Assembly: GCF_905475395.1 (NCBI RefSeq)
Contig: NC_058339.1
Location: forward strand, 72,754,520-72,818,519
DNA from: Chrysoperla carnea
Taxonomy: Eukaryota > Arthropoda > Insecta > Neuroptera > Chrysopidae
Length of the DNA stretch: 64,000 nucleotides
Direction of reading: 5' to 3'
Below the pieces are notes generated by a model, which did not search any database, was not told the DNA's origin, and saw only the letters and a list, made by a program, of their open reading frames with translations. The position numbers and the translations under genes are program-made. This document shows positions 1 through 11,300 of the stretch, piece after piece. Each line of letters starts with the position of its first letter. The first letter of the stretch is position 1.

Positions 1-2091
1 TGCATTTACAAAAAAACAAAAATAATATTAGGATTAAGTAATTTTTAAGATTTTTACTGTAGTTCAAAAAATGATAAACTGAGAACGATTCAAACAATTG
101 TATATAACTTTTGTATTAAATAGAATAATTATTTTGACAATCATAATGACGCTGTATATATATTTAATCTAATAATTTTTAATAAATTAAATTTGTTTGA
201 AGTTCATTAGATTTGAGTCTTAAGATTTTTGAAGTGGATAGATTTTATAAAGCAATATCAATGGAATAATAAATCTAAGAAATAACATTTTTATTTTGCA
301 CAATCACAATAAAATTTTTCCACAACATCATAGAATAAAAAGCTTAATGGTTCATAAAATTTATATTTAACAGAATTATGTTTTGGCTGAATATAAACTT
401 CTTAAAAATTTGAATTTTATACGTCTTTTATGAAATCAAGCCCTGTTTTTTTACTTATTTAGTACAGTTAATAGGCCTGGATGCATTGGAAAAGTTGGAC
501 GATTTTCGGAATCCGTGTAATCTGACATCGGATTCGTATTCAGCGACCAAAAAATTACAAGATGGCAATCTTAAGCCAAAATAAGCATTCCATGCCCCCT
601 ATGACTAAGTTAAGTTGGTTTAATGTTCCTTGGGGTTATATAAACACGTTACAAAAAGTTTCATTAAAATCCGTTCTATTTCCCAACTTTTCCACCATCG
701 ACACTTTTTTCCGGCTTTATTCACTGTATTAATTAATTATAGTTACGAGAAAACAGTTTATTATAATTCGTTGCAGAAGACTTCCAAGTTCAATTAAGGT
801 GTATTTTTCCAAAAAAATACAGAAAATATTGTGAGTTGACCGTTAATTTGTTTAATAAATGATACAATGAGCCTAGAAGTTGCTTGTCATTCTAGAACAG
901 CTAGATATTTGAGAGACTGTTGTCACAAGAAAGGTCTTAGCTAACAACTGTTAACGTACTGAAATTTTTTCAGAGCCTGGTACTTCTCTTTTAGGAGATC
1001 CGAAAAGTTTTTGCGCAGCAAGCTTAAATTATAGTAAATCTCAAATTTCTAGCCATTCTGAAATTAATACACTTGGTCCTAGACCACAACAAAAGTTAAA
1101 TTTCAGTCATTCATTAATCTTGGTTTATTATTCTATTAACTCCCAGTGAAATCTTTTTGAACTAAGGTAAATCTTTTGTTTAATATTTGTTACTAATTAA
1201 TTTACTAATTTATTTTTAACTTGTGTGATAAAGAAAGGTGTATATATTTTGCATCTCATCAATAATTGCTTTTTTAACATTTCATATTATGGCTTGGGAG
1301 TCTGTGACATAAAATTTGGTGTTTTGAGTAAACTTTGGCATTGAATATTGCCTTTACTCAATTCAAAGTTTTAGAATCCAAAATTTTTCTAAATAAGTCC
1401 ATATTTCACGTTACAAGCTTCTAATTTAAATGGGGTGTCTCAAAACTATCGCATGAGCAAATGATAATCCTGAAAATAAAGTTTCTTTTTCAGTTTTTGA
1501 ATCCAAGGTATCATTAACAAGATAGGATTTCGTTAATTAACGTTTATAATTTTGAGGATTTCTCATTTATTATCAGTCAAATAGAATTTTTTTTTAATAT
1601 TGAAAGTTGTAGAAAATAACTTTTCTGCAATTTAAAGAAAATAAAATTTTCTGCATTTTTTCTCCAAGTTTAACAATTAACAAAGATATTTACGTTTAAG
1701 GGATATATCTTAATTTTTAGACAAAAATCTGCGTTTTTTTTTATTGTTTTTTGGGTAAACATTATATATGAACAAGAAAAAATATTTGAAGAGTATTTCA
1801 CGTTGACAGTGATTAGTTCTAAAAATTGATTACCACTCTGGCATCGCTTTCAGTGGTCAGAAACTACAAAATTTTGTTAGTAATATCGTCTTCTGGCCCT
1901 TAAATGTCAAAAGCTGCACATGTTTTGTGAAAAAAGCTTTTTGGTTAAAATTGAAATAAAAATGGTAATAAAATAAAAATATTCACTTTTTGCCAAATTT
2001 TGGAGGTTTGGGAACTGATTTTAGTTATTTTCAACAAGTTGCACAAAGATTTAAGGTAGTTCCATTGCTTGAATTATTGGGAAACACTCTT

Positions 2092-2324
2092 TTCGACAGA
2101 ATTTAACGAATTAGTTTTCATAAGCTGAGAATAGAGCTTACTATTTATTAAATCCCAAAGTTTCAGAAATTTTGATCTTTTAGAATACGAGATAATTAAT
2201 GCCAATCTGGGAACTTTGGCATTAATTATCTCTCTTTTTAAACGGTCAATATTTCTGAAATTTAAGGATTTATTAATAAGCTTTTTTCTTAGCCTGTGAA
2301 AAAAATTGATAAAATTCTGTCGAA
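2092..2324. repeat. fold-back element, 233 bp
   Basis: The left end TTCGACAGAATTT returns inverted as AAATTCTGTCGAA at the right end. The two arms also share TTTATTAAATCC, TTTCAGAAAT and GAGATAATTAATGCC in inverted order around a short centre. A partial relative lies at about 44971-45035 in a flightless-I intron. There is no coding capacity, which fits a non-autonomous DNA element. Confidence 0.7.
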
Positions 2325-3488
2325 ATGTGAATTTCATAAAAAGTCAACCAATGAAGCTTAAATAATATCGTTAGGTCAAATAGTTTTTTCAAAATCGTAA
2401 AAACCATTTTGTAAAACCACATTTCGAAGAAAACATTTTCCAAAGATTTAAGGCGATAAAATCAAATGATTTTTCCAGAATTGTGGGAACCATTTTGTAA
2501 AACTACATTTTGAGGAAGACACGTTTAAAATTTGTTTCCCAACTTTTTCTGGACCATATAATAAGCCAGTAAGCTTATTCCTGTTCCTCAAGTTTTAGGT
2601 TTTTAGAAGGTATTGAAATTTTTGAATTGCATATTAAACACTTAAATATCTCTGTAACTAATTAAATTTAGAGAAAAAATGCTTAGAAATTAAATTGTAG
2701 TTAATGTTATTTTATACGACTTTGCTTATTATAAAAATTTTAGTATACCTTAAAATTCTTTAAATTCTCAAAACTGCGATAATTAACGGTAATCCTGTCT
2801 TGTTATTGGTGCATTTGATTAAATAACTGAAGAGGTAATGCGATAATTTTGAACACGTATTAACCACATTTGTTCACGTTTTGAATCTTTCTCCAATTTT
2901 ACAACTTTTTTTATCACAAATTATTGCAATTCTCACAGACTGTAATTTGTTTAATTTATTTTTTATTTTATTTTTTAAATAATAAAAATTCACTTGCCTT
3001 TAGTTTTTAAATTGAAAAAAAAAAAAAAAAAAACATTATAAATTACAAAAAAAGAATTACAAAATAGCATTTAAAAGCACACAAACTTAAACATTTATTT
3101 ATTATTGTTCATTTGTTTTTGTTACGAAAAAAATAAAGTAAACATTTTCAAAATTTAGCCGTTTTTTTGATCTCTTATTCTTTTTTCATAATCCTTAATA
3201 AAATATTTTACCCTTTCGAACAGAAGTCATTATCCCTAGATTTTGAATATAACTTTTTTTTTATTTTTCAACTAAAGGCAATTGCTGAATTAAAAAAAAT
3301 CGCGTTTTTTTTTTTTTCGCTTTACTAACAATTAACCAGCCAATCTTAAGTGAACTTATTTAAAGGATACGTTGTATCGTGAAATTGAAAATTTATATTT
3401 CATTAATGGACCAAGTCCTGTGCCTAATTTAAAAAATCAATAAATTTGATACATATTTTAATAAATAAAATGCTCTTTGATCCTTAAT

Positions 3489-3706
3489 CCATAGAGATAA
3501 TACCATAGAGTTGTATAGACATAGGAAACGCAGTAAGTCAGTTCTTAACCGCAGTGAGAGAGGTAGAAAGAGACAGCAATTGTAGGTGTATAAGAGGTAT
3601 ATATAGGCCAAAGACACCTATACGTGTCTAATTTAGCTGCCTCTCTTTACTGCGATCAACCGTTTGGCAGCGACTTAGCATCTCGCTTGTGATATTATCT
3701 CTATGG
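3489..3706. repeat. fold-back element, 218 bp (CCATAGAGATAAT ends)
   Basis: It starts CCATAGAGATAATA and ends with the inverted form ATTATCTCTATGG. Internal GAGAGAGGTAGA is matched inverted by GCCTCTCTTTACTGCGATC. A diverged relative lies at about 16495-16640, with the same AGAGATAACACTATAGAGCT start and CTCTCACTGCAATC block. Confidence 0.65.
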
Positions 3707-4584
3707 TACAAATCGATGACGAATCTACCTACGATATTAAATATTTGATCTGATAGTAATTTGATATAATTCTTAAAGCTAACAGATAAAAGATTCCAAA
3801 AAAATTTTTTGGCGTTATGATGTGATATGAAATTCCATTTAAAAAGTTCACTTATGTATGGCTTGCAATTATCTGGCAAACGAAAATTATACACCAGCTG
3901 TGGAAATATGTACGAAAAAAAATGCACTGTTAATTCTTGCAACACATAACCTGATTAGTAGAGCTCCTAAAAGCCCAACTTTATCCCATGATCCGATTAA
4001 TTTAACTACTGAAATTATTATGTTTCTTAATATCCACAGCCGAAAGTAGCTTCTGTTGGGAGGCAGAAAGTCCGACAGTGGTATCCTATTTTTTATTTTG
4101 AAAATGGCTTTAAAGGCTTTTTCTAGGTTAAATTGTATCATAGGTCAATTCAGTGTCCGGGCGGAACTTTATCTACGGTATTTGTATCAGTATCGGCCCA
4201 AACCGAAACTTTTTTAGACATGTTAAAATGTTTACTGAAATTTGGCTTATTTTTTACACTAATTCAGACAGTTTCCACGTGTTTAAATGAAATAAAAAGC
4301 AATAATTTAAATATAAGTAAAAGTAATTATTTATTTTGTTTATTTTATTGCTTTAAAACAAACAAAAATTATAAAAATTAACAAAATATGTTAATGATAA
4401 AATGGTGTTGGGTGACACACAAGCCACGAATTCAGCCTACCGACGCGCGATAATTCACGAGCGCAGATTTTCGATGCGACCGAAGGTTCGACAGATTTTC
4501 TGCCGAAACCGAACCTTTAAGGGTCGGACACTACTTATTGTTGTCACTCACAATATATTAAAATTTGTTTATTTGCTTACGGCC

Positions 4585-4947
4585 CTGGAGACCATGCCAG
4601 TAAAACTGCACCTCACGGATTTTGAAATTTCCCATATGAATCAATACTGTTTAACGATAGGTACAATATGGACTAGGTGTGCCAGGTTATATATCTTCCT
4701 GCCTCGATAAGAATTGTCACACAAAATTTTCTTGAAAATAGATAAAATCTGCAATAAAATGATATCTTACAAATTAATTTCCATGAAAGTGCAAAATACT
4801 TAGTAATTATTAAAAATATAAAAAATATTTCAGCCAGGTTAAACCCTGGTACACCTATTCCATATTGTACCTATCGTTAAATAGCATTGATTCATATGCG
4901 AAATGTCGAAATCTTTGTAAGTGCAATTTTACTGACACTGGATCTTC
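4585..4947. repeat. inverted-terminal-repeat element, about 363 bp
   Basis: Two arms of about 105 bases (4585-4690 and 4846-4947) are inverted copies sharing CATATGAATCAAT, TTTAACGATAGGTACAATAT and CAGTAAAA.TGCAC. They are separated by about 155 bases. A second full copy is at 16158-16471 and a single arm at 20181-20270. Long arms and lack of coding sequence fit a MITE. Confidence 0.75.
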
Positions 4948-5349
4948 GCTTAGTAGTCAGGGAAGCAGGAAGAATGTGATCAGCTCAGAGTGGAATTTAA
5001 TACTTTAACTTTAATATGAAAACATATTTTTTTAATGGCAGATAGTGCGTTTTTTACACCCTGTACCTTGTTTTATTCATCTTAGCACACTGTACGAAAT
5101 GAACATACGTTTCTGTACACCCTCCCGCCTTACTTTTTCAATGAGGCCTATATGAGTGTAGGTCTTTAATATTTGCTTCAAAGAATGGCCCTTTTTAGAA
5201 TGTTAAAAATTTAGGTAAGTCAAAATGCCAACAACAAAAATCTCTTTGTCCATCGCTTTCTACAAATTTAACATTAGCTTTTAGAGTCCCTAAGTACTCA
5301 TTTTATAATAATTCAAATGTTCAAAATCGTTTTAATATTGTTTGTGTAG

Positions 5350-8300
5350 AATACGCCGCAAACTCGTGTCGTTGTAAATGGCCAAAAAATTTTAACACCT
5401 GTACCTACAAAAACAATTGGTGAGAGTACGACAACGCCTTTAACGACATCATCGTCTTCGAATACTCAACAACAGACAGCCACAGCCGAAGATCAAGCAA
5501 AATCATCAAATAAATTTGTTTTAACGCCTGAATATATTCAACATAGTAAGTGGAATTTTTTTTTTTGACAAATTACTTCAGGGTTTATGCCAGATTTGTG
5601 TGTATTTTGCAGCAATTTTTACAGAAAATTTGTATTTTAGATGAAAAAATTTCTAGAAAAAACTGTATCTCTGGTGGTAACCCTGAATTATTTTGAGAAT
5701 CATATTCAAGTAACAAATCTTAACCTGCGTTACGAACATATTTGACTTTACTGAAATTCCCAATCATTGTTTTTTTTTCGATTTCTGATTGAGTTTGGAG
5801 CCGATATTAATTCATAAGAAAATTAAGGAATTTCGATACCAAAACGAAAGTGTTGCTAAAAAACTGAAATTTTGTGTATCAAATGATGATTATTTAATAT
5901 ACGACTTCTGTATAAATTTCAACTGGATTGATTCCTCTTTACGGTTTACGATAAATTAATTATTAAAAACAGCCCTTTTAACTTTGTGGTATATATAATA
6001 TATAAAGAAATCGTAATAAAAGTTGATTATTTAGTGCTTTTAAAAATGTTTTATCATTTACATAAAAAACTTTTATCAATATTTCTCTAGTTTTAAGATT
6101 TAAAATCATACCCAAAATTAAAAACTGTACATAAAAATGAAAAACTTTTTGGTAAAAACAACTGATTTTGATAGTTAATTTCTACTAAACCAGAATCGAT
6201 ATGAATTCTTCACAAAAGGCGTATAAAAGGATGATTAATTGATAAATAAAATTTCAAATCGTTGGTATCATTTTCAATTTACGATATCGAAATACCTTAA
6301 AGAGTTGAAATGAAAATGATAACACAAATTAAAAATTTTATTTACCAATTTATCACCTTTGTATAGGTTTTCTAAGAAAAATTCATATCGATCCTTTGTC
6401 CGGTTTATGAAAAATGTGTCCTTTTTTTGGTACAAACACTGACTTTGATAGTCAATTTCTCCTAAACCGAAAACGCATTCCCGTATTTGCTCCTTTGAGA
6501 GCTGCAGTTTTAATTCGAATCGTTAAAATCAAATTTAAATAATTTCGAATCGTATTAACTTAACATTAAAATGTATAATTAGTATTAAATCGATTTGATT
6601 TTATCGGTATTTCTATTGTACGATCTTCAATAAGCAAACGTATGTGGAATTGACGGATGTAATCAGGGAATAATTTAATCCAAGAAAATTCTCAGCTAAT
6701 ATTTTTGTAACCAATCTGATTCGATGAAGAAATTTTTATCGGCTCGAAACTGTCGCTCATTCTCGCTTATCGGCTTAAATCATTTGCCGATATAATAAAA
6801 TTAATCGCCCTTTCATTCCTTTCTTGAAAGCTTTTTGCTTAAACATGGTGTTAATTTTTTTATTAAAATTAAATAAGACGTTCTGTTTCACAATGAAAAA
6901 AAAATTGTTATGCGTCCACAAACCGAGAAAAAATGGAAAGTATCTAAGAAGTATAAAAAAACCAACAGGAAAGTGGATTCATAAGTTTTCTCGGTTTTAA
7001 ATATCTTAGACAATTAATTTGAATATTATAATATTTATCCCGAAAACTTTTAATGATTTTTAGAGTTATTGGTACGTAAATGAAACCAACAAGTTTAAAG
7101 TTTGTGTTGTTTGATCCCAATTTGTCTACTTTTTGGTATAATATATACTATACAGGGTGGATCATTATAATCTATTATGGCTAATAGCTCATTTTGTATT
7201 TTGTATCAACAAAAAAATTACTTAAACAAAAGTTGCCGAGTTTGATGGCGGATCTTATGTTCTGACATCAGATTGGACCTAGCTCAGTCAATTTAGATTC
7301 TAAAAAGTAAGAGATAGAATAACATTTTAAATTAGAAAGTTGACCCTCATAAAAAAAAACATTTTTTTAGTTAAACCATTTTTTTTTAAATCTTAAGGCT
7401 TAACAATAAGTCATTATTGCATTTAATCGAAAGAAAATACGCTAGCTTTAGAAAAATTTTAAATAAACCTGTGTTAATAAGTTTTAAGCCCAGGTAAATT
7501 TCCACGATCATTTGAAGTTCAAGGTCAAATGACCTTGAAACTAGAACAGAAACATTTCAGGACAAAGTCGTGGACACAGGCGAATGTCCTCTATTGCCCA
7601 TAACAACTTTTGGCTAAAGCATTTTTCTGTAACTAGCGTGTTATCTTTTGATAACGAAAGCTAACGATTATCAAAAAAAAATTTTAAATGTTAGTTTTTT
7701 TTTATAAGATTCACTTTCTAATAGGATCTAAATTGACTATTTAAACAACCCGTGGAAGTAGGTCCAATCTGATATCAGAACATGATGCCCCTCATCAAAC
7801 TCTGTAAGTTATTTTTTGATTGGTTAACTACAAAAGGAACTATATTACCCATAATAGATTAAAATGGTTCACCCTGTGTACCGGTTTCAAAAAAACCATG
7901 AAACTTTTTCGTTTCCAATTTCGATAATACTCTGTTTTTAAAGTAATTTTGACCCAAAAAATACAAAAATTGGTTTCATTTGATGATTGTATGCACAGTT
8001 TCTGAAATTATAAAAATCTTATACGAAGAGCGATTTCTCGGGTGGAATCGAAATTTGATACCTATGATTATCAAGGTTATAGAAACAGATGAAATCATTT
8101 AATTTTAATAAAAACATCACACACAATTAGTGAAAAATTATTTAAATATGATTAAAAAAATAATTTCAAATTCATATTTATCAGCCATAAAAAATGCTTT
8201 AAAACAAGAAAATTTAAATCCTGAAATAGAAGAAAAACTATTACAATTACAACGTTATCAAGAGAGACAGATGAAACATGAACCGGATAATAACATTCAA

Positions 8301-11300
8301 CATCATTCAAACCAACCAAAAATACAACAGATTCAACATCATTCATCGCAAACCCATCATCAGACCCATCAACAGCATCATATACAATCTGTACGGCCGC
8401 CTCAGAGGAAACGTCCACCAAGTACATCTAAATCATCCAACGATGACGAGGAATGGAACGAAACACCAACAAAACGACGTCCACCCCCCTCATCATCTTC
8501 CAAAACAATTATACACGATGTTAAAATTAAAGAAGAACCATCCAAGTATGTATACAGTTTAATCACTAGGTACGAAATAACTACAGTTATCGAATTATTA
8601 AAAATTTGATTTGAATATCATATGGCTTTATATTTTGGACAATTTTAAAGACTTTTTGATATTTAACCGTTTCCGATATATAAACGCAAGAATCAAAAAG
8701 TCTTTAAAATTGTCAAAAATATAAAGTCATATGGTTTTAAAATCAAATTTTTGATAAGAATCACAAAATAATCTTTATATTCGACCATAAAATAAAAAAT
8801 TTTTTGACAAAAATCAGTTTCTTTTTTTTCAAACTTTTTCAAAGAACTGTTTAAAATATAAAGTCATGGTTTTCACGTTAAATTTTTTACCGAAACCATA
8901 AAATAATCTTTATTTTCGTCAGTAACAAATTTTCGGCAAAAATTTGTACTTTATTCTTTTTAAACGCTTATATATCGAAAACGGTGAGGTTTGGTAAAAA
9001 TTGCCATGAGCCAAAAATACTTAGAATCGTCCAAAATATAATATCTAATGGCTTTCAAATTCAATTTTTGACCGGAACCGCAAAATAATCTTTATTTTCG
9101 TCAATAACGAGTTTTCGGCGAAAATCCACATTTTTTAAAAATGATTATATCTCGAAAACGGTGAGGTTAAGTGAAAAATGTCAGGGATATTATGCCGAGG
9201 GTACTTCTGCCCCACCCTGTAAATCGAAAGAGTATAAAAATCGCATGAACATGATTTTGATGAGTACACTGAGACAAACGTTTTCCACCAGCTGTCACAA
9301 TTTCCTTGAATTCTTTGGTTAAACTGTTTTTTTATTATCATTTCCTTGATTAATAAATTGCATTTTGTTTTTTTAAGAGTGCTACCTGAACCTGTAAAAG
9401 AAGAATCATCGAATGCGGCGAAAATTCGAAATAATAAAATACTGGAAGAAAAACGGAAAGCGGCAACGAGGAGTAAAAATCAAGTAGTATTATTTAGGCA
9501 GAAGGAGCAATTGAAAAAGGAAATATTAAAGAAACGAGCATTATTAGAAAAAGAATTACAAATTGACATTCAGGTAAATAAATAATGAGAACCATTTAAT
9601 CATATGTTGGCACAACAAAAAGCTAGGAACTATTCTACTTAATTTAATCTCTCGCTGATTGATTTTTTTTACTGGAACCGGTATTCGAAAAATACAATAT
9701 TTCTTTCGATTAAAACAAATGTTTCTTAGACAAATATTATTTCTTTTTTGTTTAGAAGGAATTATCCGCTGAATTGGCAACACGAACAAAAGCCGAACGT
9801 ACAAAACAGGATGAAGTTCGAACGGGCAGTGGGAAACGTAAATCCATACCAACGGCGACAACCACATTGGCACAACAGGCAAACAGACATTCAGGACGTC
9901 CTAAAAAACAACAAAAACAACCTCCACCTGGTATGCTATCACCGGGTGGTCCAAAATCCGGTGGTAATCGTAAAGAGAAATTATATTGTATATGTCGCAC
10001 ACCATACGACGAAACTAAATTCTATGTGGGTTGTGATTTATGTAATAATTGGTTTCATGGCGATTGTGTTGGTATTACTGAGGAGATGAGTAAATCGTTA
10101 TCGGAATTTGTGTGTACCGAGTGTCGACATGCGCGCGACACCCAAGAATTATATTGTTTATGTAAACAACCGTACGACGAATCACAGTAAGTAATCTTAT
10201 ATGTTATTACTCAAGCAAATTTATTTCTGTCCTATCCTTATCTTTGTTATTCCTTTATCAAATTCCATGATTCACTCATTTTCAAGCTTATTATGTCTAG
10301 GTTTGACGAAAAATATATTCACGATCTAAAAAATGTATCGGTTCTTTTAATACTCTAGACATATAATTACTATTTTTAATACATATTCTCCTAATATTAT
10401 TTTACGAACTTTGATTTTTTCACCACTTTTCTACGAAATTTGTTGTTTGTTGTTTTTAGCCACGGATACAGGGTAGCCGCGGGTTACGGTAACTACGGGA
10501 GCGGAATTCCGCACGGGTCGAGCCTAGCATTCATATATTTGGCAAAATTCTAGCAGACAAAAATTCAGTTACAGGGTGCTTCTTTTTTAAGTTGACATAT
10601 GCTTGAAACTGGTAAAACGGTTATCCAAAATGGTTATTTCGTATGGATTGTGCCATATCTAGGCACTTTTCAAAAAAAAATTTCCAATAAATCTAATACA
10701 AATCGTTTGTTTTTCTATAAAGACTATTTTTATTCAAATTGAATGAACAAACGCACAAAAACCTAAATTTTTGCTATCAATTACTGTCTTAAACTATTCG
10801 TTTTACAAAAAAATGTTTCAAAAAAAATTTTTTGCGTATTTATAAAGAACACCTCTCTTTTTTAAAGCGTTTATCTAATGTTTGTCAGTTATGAATCGAG
10901 TTATGATCGAATTCATAACTGATTCTTAGATCGAATTCGTTATCGGTATAAGATGTGTGCTTATGAAAATAACATTTTTCGTTTAAATATCATTCAGTAT
11001 TTGACGACTAAAGGTGGGTAATTTTCAAAATACTACCGATAAATCTCTCTAATTTATCTGATTTTATGTAGAACTTCGACCCTCTTTCACAATTTATAAA
11101 CCATTGTACCGATAAAATAATTATAAAGAGCGCCGCTTGTAATAATTAATGAAACTAAAATTATCTTTTTAGGTTTTATATATGCTGTGATCGGTGTCAA
11201 GATTGGTTTCATGGACGTTGTGTTGGAATTTTACAATCAGAAGCAGATAACATTGATGAATATGTTTGTCCGAATTGTCAAAAGAATTCATCGGTGAATT

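Larger units (their letters stand above)
1..5349. other. noncoding region, probably a NURF301 intron
   Basis: No exon is recognisable before the acceptor at 5349. The next upstream NURF301 exons are expected further 5', outside the window. The stretch holds fold-back elements at 2092-2324, 3489-3706 and 4585-4947. It also holds a copy of a dispersed repeat at about 465-720, whose reverse complement recurs near 43190-43290 and part of which recurs near 58685-58760. The rest is AT-rich DNA with homopolymer runs. That this is an intron is inferred from the absence of a 5' gene end before the first exon. Confidence 0.55.
5546..8184. other. NURF301 intron with hairpin and fold-back elements
   Basis: This intron contains a hairpin of about 210 bases at 6190-6402. 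It is flanked by near-identical direct repeats at about 6160-6195 and 6447-6482. It also contains the 0.73 kb fold-back element at 7151-7880. No further exon is recognisable. Confidence 0.6.

Noticed and set aside
4402-4710. 102-codon open frame
   Set aside because: It covers the left arm of an inverted-repeat element and shows no protein-like features.
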